Assembly: GCA_028023455.1 (NCBI GenBank)
Contig: JAQFVV010000017.1
Span: forward strand, 6,420,098 to 6,484,097
From: Epiperipatus broadwayi
Taxonomy: Eukaryota > Onychophora > Udeonychophora > Euonychophora > Peripatidae
DNA length: 64,000 bases
Reading direction: 5' to 3'
A program made the position numbers and the translations under genes. Below, in pieces: positions 45,119 to 56,801 of this stretch (within the stretch, counting starts at the first letter, position 1; the number at the start of each line of letters is the position of its first letter). Under the pieces are notes generated by a model. The model searched no databases and was not told where the DNA came from. It was given only the letters and a program-made list of their open reading frames with translations.

Positions 45119-45345
45119 TTATTCGTACATGATCAATGGTATTTTTTGAATAGCCAGTGTGCCAAGTCTTTTTGATTGTGTGTTTTTATTGTTGCAATTC
45201 TGGCGAATAATTTTGATGTTTGAAATATCAAAAGAATGGCTTGTCATTCTTTCATGATCAAATAATACACAACTGTGATTTGTGTTCATATTTGATCTTT
45301 CTGTAAACTTGTATATGTTTGCCAACCTTGTAAATATTTTTTACC
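45119..45345 (-). pseudogene. Third Penelope-like GIY-YIG C-terminal fragment (PLE-3)
   Basis: The minus strand is open for 68 codons plus a little upstream. TRLANIYKF is followed by NHSCVLFDH, then TSHSFDISNIKIIRQNCNNK, then AIQKIPLIMYE and a stop. The layout R+..H......S.L..H...H.FD..N.KI....N...+...E...I.K matches the second half and tail of Penelope-like GIY-YIG domains, and the fragment is unbroken over this stretch. It differs in sequence from PLE-1 and PLE-2, so at least three Penelope lineages have been active in this genome. Confidence 0.6.
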
Positions 45346-47190
45346 CTAGATTAGTAACTAAATGTATATTCTTTGCTTGGACATCTGGGCTATTTAAAGC
45401 AGTCAAAAATTTATTGAATTTCTGTTAATTTAACATACAAAAATGGGTAAAGTCTAGCAGAAGAAGTTTATACTGATAACATCAAAAATCAAATTATTTT
45501 ATGATCTTGATACAAATAGTTTTTATTCTTAAGAATTTTTTTTTCTGCACTGATTAGAAACATGCTTGGGTCATTAATGTGTCTTTGAGTGTGTCACGTG
45601 TGGAATAGGTTATAAAGACCAAATATATTATAAATTTTGCAATGTCTAAAGATTTGAGTTGCAAACTGTTTAGAGATTATTTTCGCTTGTCATTTTTGAT
45701 AGGTTACAGATTAAATAAAAATAGAACACTTATTTTGAAGTCTGCAAATTTGAAACTTTATTTCCAAGCATCTTTAGATAGTCGTCATGCAACTGCAAAT
45801 GTGCAGAGCACCTACAGTTTTTCTAGTGCTCTCATCAGGAACAAAATTTAGTTATTGAAATAACAGGTTAAAATATGTTTATTCATATGCTATGCATATA
45901 GTAGTATGCTTAATGATTCTCAACTATGCAAGATTTAAAAAAAGTTTGTGATTTTATGTTTTAAGTTTTTTTTTTTTTTAAACTAACGAGAACAAAATTG
46001 TAACTTCTCATGTCTATGCATAATTGCAGCAACCATTATGAAGAAATAAAACTATATTGTCAGAGAATATAGCAGTGATAACATATTTTTTTCTGTAATT
46101 AAGATCATCCACATACTGAAGGAATATATTTTGATTTGCATAGTAGAAAGAAATATGATTCTATGCTAAAATAATTTTCAGAAGTAGTGTACTGGTCAAA
46201 ACATGTTTATCCATCTAACATGAGCTGGAACTCAAACTGTATTTCAAACCCAGTCAAGCCCGAGATTTAGATCAAGGACCAGCCTGAATTCGAACCCACT
46301 CTTTAAGCCCCAGATTTAACACCTAATGAATAACATAATAGTGATGGCATATGAGAATTAATTTTAATCCGGCCCACTAGCAAAGCGGAGAAGACAATAA
46401 AACATCTATTAACTATGACTATACTAAAATATATATAAGCATGGCTGTATGTTTGAAAGTGGAGAAAAGAGGAATTCGAACTACTCAAATAAATTAGACA
46501 ATAAAATATCATTTAATATACTGACAAATTATTTACATACATTTATAAATTAAGTACATTAGTATGTGCGTGAATGAGCAAGCGGTCTACCAAATGATAG
46601 ATAATTATATATTGCCATTCACGCTATTTTTTCTCATATGCTCTTTATTAGCTAAATAATATATTATAAATAAGCACACATCTGTGGTGGGCTCAATATT
46701 AACCCTTAAACCGCTAATTAAATCATTGGTTGTATGAGATAAAAATCAAATCTTTTAATTGGCCAACTCACAAACTGAAGACAAAGCCTATTGTTAAAAC
46801 ATATTCGCCTATAATATTAAATTCAACTCAGATACGTTTATAAAAAGTATATAATTAATTTTTCAGGTCATGAAGAAAACGAAAGTTCTTTCAAAAATAA
46901 ATTGCTATTTATTTATTCTAAGATATTCTATATCGGCAACATAAAAGTTATAATGTAAACAAAAAGATCGACTTTTACGTTATAGAAAAGTAAATATTTC
47001 TTTTTACTACATCTTCAATATATTTACTTAAATCTTCAATATTTTTCGAAAATAATTTTGTTTTTTTATTATTCTCTCTGAAAATTATGTTTAATTTCCA
47101 TAAATATTATTTAATAATAATTTAAATCGTATTCGAAATGAAAATCTCAGCGTTTTTCTTTATTTTCTTTGATCAGGCAGTTTCTTTGTT
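45346..47190. other. No gene seen; possible retroelement tail
   Basis: At 45642-45851 the minus strand carries an imperfect AGAGCAC/GTGCTCT hairpin next to CTGATGA and an AATAAA near 45763, which looks like another retroelement 3' tail. The rest is A+T-rich. A lone B-box-like word (GGGTTCGAATTC, minus strand, near 46290) has no A box. Confidence 0.35.
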
Positions 47191-47195
47191 CTTTC

Positions 47196-47240
47196 CAGCC
47201 AATCAGAATGTCTTTTTCGGAGAGATTAAGAACCAATCAC
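47196..47240 (+). promoter_or_regulatory. Two CCAAT boxes 34 bp apart
   Basis: CAGCCAATCAGA (CCAAT at 47199-47203) and GAACCAATCACA (CCAAT at 47233-47237) both fit the NF-Y consensus RRCCAATSRS in the same orientation. Roughly three helical turns separate them, as in some promoters. No downstream gene is evident. Similar AGCCAATCAG words near 9130 and 59395 (minus strand) show the word is not rare here. Confidence 0.3.
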
Positions 47241-47394
47241 AAATAATGTTCCTTCTTTGTTTAGGTTTAAATGGTTTTTTTACTTCTAAAATAAATGGAA
47301 GATGTCACCATCGTAAGAATTTAAAAGAATTAAATATATTTAATTTTATGTAAAAAAATGAGTTAAGTGATTAGATTAGGAGTTGGAGGGAAAA

Positions 47395-47490
47395 GGTTAA
47401 GATGCCAATCGTTTATTAAAAGGATTACATAATATTGCCATTAACACTTTGATTTACGGTTCTGAAACATGGTGATTAACATTATTTCGG
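47395..47490 (+). pseudogene. LINE relic (RT connection region)
   Basis: AINTLIYGSETW, a stop, then LT (about 47437-47480) is the highly conserved T.LYGSE.W segment that follows the RT thumb in many LINEs. Flanking sequence up to about 47880 has only suggestive codons. Confidence 0.5.
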
Positions 47491-47898
47491 GGAGCGTTCT
47501 GAGATTCATCACAGATATAATACAAACTATTTTCACACCATTACGGTCGTGAAAATAAATAAAATACATTTGATAACATATTTAATTATATGATAAATAC
47601 TTAATGAAAATTCTTTTAATTAGCGCTGGTAAGAAGAATGCTTATTTCCCCAAGGCATATAGATATTTTTAAATACAGAAATAACTTATGATGGTGGGAG
47701 TGTATAAGACTGAAGATAAATTTAATTAATAAAACTAGAAGTAGTTTGCATTTATATATATTTTAAGCAGAGCGCAATTTTAATATTAGAGCATTAAAAC
47801 TGGATCATGAAGCAAAAGAAATAATACGAAGAAGTTTGCAGTGCTGACATAATTAGCCAAGAAATAACAGGAAAAGTTGTGCTTCTGGACGAAAGACG

Positions 47899-48028
47899 AA
47901 GTGGATAGGTGTAGCATGTGCCAGACTTAGGGAATCACCACCAGAGGCCCTTTTTATATGAAGAAAGTGGATAGGCATAGCGTGTGTCAGTCTTAGGGAT
48001 CACTGCCAGAGGCATTTTATATGAAATG
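47899..48028 (+). repeat. Tandem duplication, about 65-bp unit, 2 copies
   Basis: Two adjacent units run GAAGTGGATAGG..TAGC.TGT through CCAGAGGC and TTTATATGAA, at 47899-47963 and 47964-48028, with about 80% agreement by eye. Confidence 0.75.
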
Positions 48029-48034
48029 AATGTG

Positions 48035-48110
48035 GTTCCGGATAGCTCAACTATTTACGGAACGAGATATGAGAAGAAATCTATGGGTTCGAACTTGTTG
48101 CAACCCCAGA
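48035..48110 (+). other. tRNA-like relic
   Basis: TAGCTCAACTA (48043-48053) and GGGTTCGAACT (48085-48095) resemble Pol III A and B boxes at tRNA spacing. The acceptor and anticodon stems do not fold convincingly, so I read it as a remnant of a tRNA-derived SINE of another family. Confidence 0.35.
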
Positions 48111-48119
48111 TTAGAAGAC

Positions 48120-50504
48120 AAAGTACATAATATATATACAAGATAGGCCGAATGTCAGTAATGCAGTACGAATGAATGTCACTAACGACATGAAATATGA
48201 TTTACTGCTTTAAAATATATGACCCTAGTTTGAATACCATAATTTAGACAAATAATACGCTATACAATTATATATAGAGAGAGAGATTTAGATTTCATTT
48301 ACTAAAATATACTTGAAAGATTTTATTTAGCAAAAGAAACATTAAGATTTACCCCCTTCTCTTTTCTACTATTTAAAATAATTCAATCCCACCTTCGTGA
48401 ATTTTACAACTGAGAATATTTAAGTACTGTATTTGATATGTTAAGAGTATGTAAAAATAAAACTAGCAGTTATAAAAAAAACTAATCGGTCACCTTTTCA
48501 GAATTGAATAACATTTATAAAATAAATAAAGTTTCAGCGTTAATTAGCTTGAGTTCTGGATTCACCCCGGGTAGAGTCCAGAATTAAATAAACAAATTTT
48601 TATACTAAACATAAAAATGTTGACACGTAAACAATCTAGCGAGCATATTAATTAACAATACATTATATTTTAAGGGAATGTTAATAACTTAATTCATGAA
48701 GGTTTACTTAAAAAGAAAGAAAAGATTTTAGAAATTCAAGTCGTCAGATTGTTTTAGATTGGCATATTAATAATAAAAACATGCATATAAAATTTAGTAA
48801 TAAATATATGACCGCATCAAAAATTAAAGAAAGTTAGAGCATATGAGAGAGAATTAAATTTATAGAAATTATTTAAGCAATTTACATATTATATTAGAAA
48901 TAAAGTTAAATAATACATTAGGAGAAATCTTGATAGATGAGTTAGAGATTAGTTAGACTAGCTTTACTTGCGGCTTGAAAATTTACCTTGCACAATTTTA
49001 AGAGTTCATATTTCAAAGTCTGCTCATGCATGGCAATTGGTTCTTAAATAACAGCAAGCTTTTATTCAGCATTCCACATTTCTCCAGTCAGGCGTTTACT
49101 TCATTCTACGGGAGCATGATATAACGGCAGCGGAAAATGACCCTCATGGGCCAGAAAGGTGATGAGCTTTCTATGCTTACATTTCAAAACAGCTTGGATT
49201 CAGCTAACTGTCCAGTTCTCTCAATAGTAGCTAATGTCTCCTTGGTGATTTAAAAATCGCCATTTTATACTCTGCTCAGATATTTCTGGAATGCTTTTAA
49301 TTACTTAGTTCATTGTTTTTGAAAGATGCAACTGTTAGATAATGTCCAAAAATAAATTCAAATCTATTTCCAGATTAGAAATAGATTTGAGAAAAATGTT
49401 TATAACAAAAGAAAATCTTTAATCTTAATCCCCATTTCATTTTAAGTAAAAACTGTAATTAAAAATACCTTCCCCAGATTAAAACAATAGTGTTTCCAAC
49501 CCTTTAATTATTTTTAGACAATTAACAGTTGCATCAGGTCATATTGGATTTTATAAAATACAGTTTAATAGGAAAAAGTACTTTAAAAAGAAAAAGTTTA
49601 AAATGACATATAATAAAATATTTACAAAAAAAATCAATATGTTGTTAGTATTTTGCTCCTATATATATATATTTGAGCTGCACCTATAATACTTTAATAA
49701 AAAAGAACTACTAATTAATAAAAAAAGAATTAATAATAATTTTAAAAAATGTTATTGAAACGTTAAAATTTTATAAATTAGGCGCACATCTCAATTACAT
49801 ACATAATATATATATATATACACATGAAAAAAGGAGCGGGATGGGATATAGGGTTTGAATACAGGTTAGTAGGTGGAAACATGAAGCACAATCTTAAGCT
49901 AAGATTGACTGCTTCAGTAGCAGTAATAAATTATGGTGACAACTTCTAATATTTGAAAGTAGTTACATCAACAACTCTATGTAGTAAAAAGACATGTTCA
50001 AAATATAGTGTCCATCTTTTATGGAAAAGCATTTCAGTTTGTTATTGATTCTCATTTGTGCATGAAATATTAAGGCAAAAATTGGTAATTTTTGCTAAAT
50101 GTTTATCCTTAAAATGCCAGCATTAAAATAATCAATGAATAGATGTATTATTATTTTTACATTAATTCATAATTTCTGAAATAGTCTTCAAAAAATGCCA
50201 TTTTATTATAATTTTTTCTCCACATATAGTGCAAAAGTTATTTGGAATCAACTAAATATAAGTAAAACAATGTATTTTTTGTATTTGATTAAATTTTTAA
50301 AATATATTCACTAATAAATCATGCTAATATTTTAAGTTTCTTTTTTTTTTTAAAAAAAAGGATTTTTAATACCAATAATTGTTTTAAACAACAAGCATAG
50401 TATATAATTTTTAACATTTCCCCTTTAATCACTTTTATGCTGGCCACAATTTATGAAATAATATGCAATGTTTATTACAGTATCAAATTTCTGCCACATA
50501 GAAC
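48120..50504. other. No gene seen
   Basis: A+T-rich; GA run at about 48277-48287, TA runs at 49665-49672 and 49805-49820. A less A+T-rich stretch at 49070-49270 has no open frame. Confidence 0.45.
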
Positions 50505-50520
50505 TGCAAAATTTCATCAT

Positions 50521-50871
50521 CATCAACCATTATCAATCTACGGCAGGTTGAAGGTCTTTCCAGGTTCAATCCTTCTTCTCCGATCTTTAGCTTCTCTTCT
50601 CCACATCACCCCTGCTCACTTTCTTATTTCATCCATCCATCTCACATGTGGTCTCTTCCTGGGACTTTTACAATCTCTTGGAGTCCAGTTGAAGATTTCA
50701 ATTGTCCATCTATTATCATCTCTTTTAACAATATGTCCAACCCAACTCCACTTCAGTCTTTTAATTTTTTTAATTAGCTCAGTAACACCTGTTTGTTTTC
50801 TTACCCATATATTTGTTTATCTCTTCTTATTTTTTTGAATGGTCTGAAGTCTCTGTATTGCCCTTCTATAT
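50521..50871 (-). mobile_element. RTE LINE 3' fragment with perfect 16-bp TSD
   Basis: Antisense 351-bp copy of the last part of the 1-1750 LINE. The perfect duplication TGCAAAATTTCATCAT lies at 50505-50520 and 50872-50887. It overlaps in wording with the TCATCAT tail of the element, so the microhomology may have helped priming. The minus strand ends with the usual C-terminal words, with frame breaks. Confidence 0.92.
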
Positions 50872-50887
50872 TGCAAAATTTCATCAT

Positions 50888-52049
50888 AATGAAATAAATA
50901 CTAATAGTGAATTTAAATTTATTTTTTATTTAATTAATTTTTTTTTAGCAATATTCGCTATATAATACATTTTATTTTTAAGAACTTCTTTTTTGTAGTT
51001 TTGAATCTATAAAATTTCTGATTACAATAGATGTAATGAAGTAAATATTATTCAAGATTGAAGAGCCAAAATATGTTTTATAAGTAGAAATCCTGTAAAT
51101 AATAGATTGTTGTTTAAGTTGAAAATTGTTTTAAGTTTTTGAATAAATAAATAAAAATTTTACAAGGATAAAAATTGGCACTAGATAAATATCTTACTGA
51201 CATAAAGGATTTTATTATTTTATGATTTAGCTTTAAATTTAATTTGATTTGCACGAATAAATTACATTAAAGGAATGGTGAGCAAAAGCAGGATACGTTG
51301 GCAATAAAGTGTTTTATTTGCTCAAGACAGCAACATGCCATCAAGCAGTGAACTTAACATCTATTGTGTTTATATAATACCAATATTACATCACTTTTTC
51401 TTACAGTTTACTCACTTGCTTTTAAGAGTAGTTCTTTTTTTTCTACACAAATAAGAATTAAAGATTAATAAATAATTGTAAATGGCCATTTGAATTATGC
51501 ATACATTAATTAGCCTTTGAGATAGCTTTGATTTGTAAATATATCTTTTCTTTCATTAAAATATTTAGTTAATTTACTAAATCATTATTACTATGAGAAG
51601 GGAATAAAAATTTAGTTTTGAATTTTTATTTAATAAAAAATATATTTTTTCTGCCCCCTCCCCCTTCCATTTCTAGTAAAGATTACTTTAAATTTTTTAA
51701 ATCTTATTTACTCTGTCACAAATAAATAATCTGTGTTTTCACTTTTTTTTTTACTTCCTATAAACCTGGAAATAAAATATTATTTTCGTGATTGGTTATA
51801 GAGAGCAAAAACTATGTTTAGATTGACAAGAGGGTGTCTTGGCTAGATGTAGGAAGTGTGGCTGCTTTTAAGAAGTTTTGGCACATGTTTCATGTTAATT
51901 TTTTAAACAGAGATTAAAATAAGTACTACTAAATCTGGATTTCACTGAACTTTAATGTTAAGCAATTTCAATTCTTATTGTTTTCAGGAAAGAGGACAGA
52001 AAAGCTATTCTGCAATTTTTGTTTCCCTTTTCATATATATTTTTAAAAG
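50888..52049. other. No gene seen
   Basis: A+T-rich. A pyrimidine-rich run ending near 52040 could serve the candidate exon that follows. Confidence 0.4.
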
Positions 52050-52059
52050 ATAATATGTC

Positions 52060-52244
52060 ATGGATTTTTATACTGACGATAGGAGAATGAATTTTGCCAC
52101 CAGATGGTTGCATTATAATGTTAACATTATTTCTGATTCTGATACCGATAGTGATAATGCTTCACCCCCTGTACCTTTCTTTGAATCTGATACTCCTGAG
52201 TCTGGTTCTTCTTATGAAAGCAAATGTAATTGTTTATATCCAAG
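52060..52244 (+). CDS. Candidate first coding exon, unknown protein
   Basis: A 62-codon frame starts at an ATG with a fair translation context (G at -3, G at +4; an in-frame stop lies 9 bp upstream). It runs MDFYTDDRRMNFATRWLHYN, then an acidic low-complexity stretch rich in Asp, Ser, Pro and Glu (SDSDTDSDNASPPVPFF, ESDTPESGSSYES), then KCNCLYP. It ends at a strong 5' splice site, AAG|GTAAGA, with the GT at 52245. It lacks the A+T-driven Ile/Lys/Asn/Phe/Tyr composition of chance frames in this window, which suggests real coding. I do not recognise the protein; such stretches occur in disordered regions of nuclear or signalling proteins. No second exon was found. Confidence 0.4.
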
Positions 52245-52249
52245 GTAAG

Positions 52250-53558
52250 AAACTATTTTTCTCATTCATCAGAGTTTGATTTTTACTGTACTGAGATGTT
52301 TTCTTCTAAATACTACTCTGATAAAAATTTTTAAAACTTTTAAAAAATTGAAGCCTTCTCCTTTCCCAAGAATTGTTTAATTAATTAATTATTATTATCT
52401 GAATTAGTGTAATAGCTGTTAGGGCTTCTGTAATTTTATATTTGTATGTGTTTATATATATATGAATGTGTTAATTGCTATACATTTTAATGTAATGAAA
52501 ATAGCAAGCTGGATAACTGAAGTTGGTCATTTCTATCAAACCGATGCGTCCAGCCTGTCCTTTTGACTCTTTGACCTCCCTAAATAGTTGCTGACACAAT
52601 TAATTTACATATTAAAATTACATTCATTATTCTATATTTTGAGTTTTTACATTAAAATTTTTTTTTTTTTTAAATTATTTGTGACTTAATTAGTTATATG
52701 ATAAACTCGATTGTGACGATATATATACAATATATATTATTTTTAATTTATTCATTGTTAAATGTTTATTTCCTGGCACATGTAGTGCAATTTATTTTTG
52801 CTTTTTACCTTGCAGTTCTGTTTATTCTTTCATGGTATTTAGATGTGCCATTTATCAACCCTGTCCATTAGTATGATTTTTAAGAGTTTTTCAACCTTTA
52901 AATGGTTAATTATGGTTCTGACATTTGCTTATTTTAGGAGACTACATATACCACAGACCTGTTAAAATCTGTCTTGATTTAAAATGAGATAGTTTTTAAC
53001 ACACATAACTCTTGATTTTATATAGTTTTAACACACATAACTCTTGAATTCCATGTATAAGTATAGGATTGTTTATGACACAAATGGACTGCTAAATTAT
53101 TTTTACCTTTCTTGTCAACATCGAAAACAAAGTTTATCAATGCTTGTGGCAGTTTTGGGTTTCATTGTAACACTCATTGTTTGAATTTGTAATAACTAAT
53201 GCTGCATTATATTTATTATTCTAAGGTGATTTAAAACTTAATTCTCTTTTCATTGTAGAAGCTAATTTATTAGCATAGTTAGGTAATGCTTTAAACTATG
53301 TCAACATTTATGATAATTATTTTTAAATACAGTGCATCCACGATATCTGCCATATTTTATTACAAACCTCTTGTGAACATCGTATACAATAACTCACATT
53401 TTGTTGCTAAGCTTTGATTTAAACAGAATATGTATTATTTTAGAAACTACAAGTATACAGTACTTTTTAACACATAATATTTAGAAGTAACAAACATTTT
53501 CATTTATATATATATATAAAATAAGATTACAGTATAAACAAGCTCCTGGTATTTGGTT
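52250..53558. other. No gene seen
   Basis: A+T-rich, intron-like. A tandem duplication of about 28 bp around TTTTAACACACATAACTCTTGA occurs at 52994-53045. Confidence 0.45.
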
Positions 53559-54431
53559 AGTATAGCTGCGGTGACTTATTACTCCCTGCGAAAGTTCACA
53601 AAATAATCCCTGTAGCCTGCGGTGACTTTTCCATTGCGTATTTTAAGTGACTTTTTTTTTTGCGTATTTCAAGTGATTTTTTTTTTTTTTACAAAATAAT
53701 CCCTGTGACAAATTTTTCTAATTACCAAAAATGGACCCCCTCCCTTCAAAAAAAAAACCAGTGAAAGATAAATCCTAGCATGCAATTTAGGAGGGAAATT
53801 TATTTTACTGCAGGTCGTCATTTTATACAGTAAGTATCGTGTTGCATGAATACATAAATAATTATTTTAAATTCATAATTATTTACTGTTTATATAGTTA
53901 ATCATTTTTTTCACAAATTATTTACAATTCATAATCATTTACAGTTTGATTGGTACATTTTGAATACATTTTTATTTTAAATTCATAATTAATCTTTTTT
54001 TTTTTTCAAAAATTATTTACAATTATAATCATTTACAGTTCAAAAAGCCCCAATATTTTTAATTTTTTAAATTTTTTTTTCATTATTAGTATACCTGCGG
54101 TGACAATTTTAGTTCGAAAAGCCCCGATATTTCTTTGTTTTTTTGAATTTTTTTTTCATTATTAGTATACCTGCGGTGACAAATTTTGTTCGAAAATTCC
54201 CAATATTTGTTTTTTGAACGCCCCAATATTTTTTTGTTTTTTGACATTTTTTTCCATTATTAGTATATATGCCTGTGGCGAATTTGAATTTTTTTCATTA
54301 TATGTATTAGTATGCCTGGGGCAATATGTATTAGACCTACTACTTCCTGTTTGCATTTCAGCGGATTGATAGGAATGCGATCAGACAGCAGTACGTCTAA
54401 TTCATGTCGCAACAGGCGCCGCAGCTATACT
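53559..54431. mobile_element. TIR element with internal arrays of its own end
   Basis: The left end AGTATAGCTGCGGTG (53559-53573) and the right end AGTATAGCTGCGGCG (complement of 54417-54431) form a 15-bp TIR. Inside, near-copies of the end (ATTAGTATACCTGCGGTGAC) recur at about 54084, 54160, 54257 and 54305. They are separated by T-rich stretches and a repeated TTCGAAAAGCCCCGATATTT phrase. No transposase. A non-autonomous DNA element with expanded subterminal repeats is the simplest reading. Confidence 0.65.
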
Positions 54432-55149
54432 TATAAAATACCCAAGCTTAAATTAATAACAAATTGAAGAAACATATTCACACATATATTAACTGTATTA
54501 CCACAATTAAATATTTTGGACAGTATTGCTATAGCACTCTTGTTATTATCTGATTATGGACCACTGTAGTTGTTTTGACATTTTTAAGTCTATTAACTTT
54601 GAAATTCATACAGTTGTTCCTTTTTGCCATTACTTATTTTAAGTTCTTTGTAACCCTGCCAAGTTTCTGAGGCAATTCAAGAATGTTTTTCTTTTTTCTG
54701 CCATTAGTGAATCACTAGTTTTCAATTTATCACTTGAATAAAATCATTTACAAAATTTGTTAAATTTCATAAAACTTGTACTACATTGAAATTGAGAAAT
54801 GATTTTAAAAAGTGACTCATAAAATAGGCTTTCATGTAATCTGAGTAAATATTACTAATAAATGTGACCGCAATAGAGACAGAAAAATGGCTGTTCCCAT
54901 ATTGTAAAATATATTAAATTTACGAATTTTAGTATTTTTATTTTACAATTTACACTTGCTTGTTCACATTTTATTTGGATAATGTACAAGTGAAGTAGTG
55001 TATATTGATACAGTGTACCTTGCGGCTTCACTGTACTTTATTTCGATAACATGAGAAAACAAACATGCATTAGAACATTTATTTGAGTACGTTAGTCATA
55101 ATGTAATGTAGCCTTAAGATAGATTTGCAGTAAATGTAATTTTGTAATA
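54432..55149. other. No gene seen
   Basis: A+T-rich spacer between two TIR elements. Confidence 0.45.
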
Positions 55150-56799
55150 CACCTTTACCCCGCTTAGCGATTGTCTACTTAGCTATATTTCGCAATAGCG
55201 ATCATCATCAATTTGTACCCACTACTTCGATGTACAATCGATTATTTGCTATAACGATCGGGAAAAATGAAAAAAAAAAACATTTTTTTGGCAGCCATCT
55301 TGAATTTTGCGTCACTGATGACGTCAGAGATAGCTATATTAAATTCATTTTACCCAAAAGCAAAAGTATATTATTGTAATATGTATACAGGTAATGACTT
55401 TGCTGTAATTGTATACACTTACAATATTTTATTCATAAAACCCTTAAAATATCTATAATTATTTTATCTATAATACTGTATACATCATATATAATAAATA
55501 ACACAGCAAATGTTCATCCACTTTTTCTTTTAAAATACATATATATGTTCTACAATAATATCAACAAATTAAAAATCCTCTCCTTTTTCTTTTCAAAAAC
55601 ATTATTTTCTTATCTCAATACTGAACATATATAGTATATATATATTTATATAATACAAAAACTCCAACGTTTCAACGTTGATTTGTAATTAAATAATGTA
55701 AAAGAAAGAGTAATAAAATATAGCAGTGGGAGAGAGATATCCTTGAAAATGACTGTATGAAGATAAACAGTTGAAACGGGTTTTGTATTATATAAATACT
55801 GTATATACAGTATATATATATATGTTCAGTATTGAGATAAGAAAGTAAAGTTTAGAAAAGAAAAAGGAAGATTTTTAATTTGTTGATAATACTATATACA
55901 AATACTCCAATATATAAATACAATACAAGACTAATAAAATACCATCATCACAAACTTTCATGAAAACACTAAATATGAATATTAAACTGTGTGTGTGTGT
56001 GTTTCTTAAATACGATATATTATTTTTAGAACACCTAGATAATTATGTAAAAATAGTTATTGATTTTGTAACTTCATTAATAAACATGTTGTTTACACTC
56101 AAGATGTTTCAAATCAAAAGAAAAACATTTTAAAACAATGTCGAATTAGAAAAGTTTAAAAAAAAACAGATTGCATTTAATTAAAAATCTTTCTACTTGA
56201 ACGGGGGGCGGGGGCATTATTACATTACTAAAAATATACAGTAAGTAAAATAAACTTACCTGTATGTTTTAGAAAATTAGAAGTTAGATTTTTTACTTTG
56301 AAAATAAGTTGATTTTTTTTTCTATATGTTCAATTAAATAATTAATAGTTAAACATTGTTTTTTAATTTGAATAATTTCACATAAGTAATAAAATAAATG
56401 TATAGTAGTAATATATACTGTAATACAATTTTTTAAAAAAAAGCACTTCAGTATAGATTTTTTTTTCATTACAATGAAAAACTTCCGCGGAAGAATATAA
56501 AAACTTTTAAATTCAAATTTAGTTTCATTGCTGTTCTGTACTTTTTAAAGTGAAAATATGCATTTTTTTTCCTAGTGATATAAAACTTCTTTTTAGATAC
56601 TGTATTTAGTCATCATTGTCATGAAAAAATCAAGAAAATCTTTGAGCTTGGAAATCAATGTGGATATTTTACGTCACTGGAACCGACCAATTTTTTCCCC
56701 ATAGACCCCCATTATAATTATGTATTTTGTCTACGATATTCTTGCTTAACGATGAGTTTTGGAGGACCAATTGCCATCGCTAAGCGGGGTAAAGATGTG
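55150..56799. mobile_element. Pogo/Tigger-like non-autonomous transposon, 1.65 kb
   Basis: The left end CACCTTTACCCCGCTTAGCG and the right end read inward, CACATCTTTACCCCGCTTAG, both continue GCGATNG. TA dinucleotides flank them at 55148-55149 and 56800-56801. Repeated GCTTAGCGAT / CTTAACGAT words are typical of pogo-like termini. No transposase frame survives. It carries a nested inverted repeat at 55558-55888. Confidence 0.78.
55558..55888. repeat. Nested inverted repeat, arms about 110 bp
   Basis: The left arm (about 55558-55673: ATATCAACAAATTAAAAATC, then TTTTCTTATCTCAATACTGA, then the TATATAATACAAAAACTCC end) is matched in complement by about 55769-55888. The loop of about 95 bp has no frame. 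Likely a MITE inserted in the pogo-like element. Confidence 0.75.
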
Positions 56800-56801
56800 T
56801 A

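Noticed and set aside
45780-45840. Hammerhead at CUGAUGA near 45832-45838 (minus)
   Set aside because: The hairpin after CUGAUGA (GAGCAC/GUGCUC) is not followed by GAAA, and no stem III or stem I partner could be found.
46255-46300. tRNA gene suggested by GGGTTCGAATTC (minus)
   Set aside because: No A box at the right distance and no acceptor stem.
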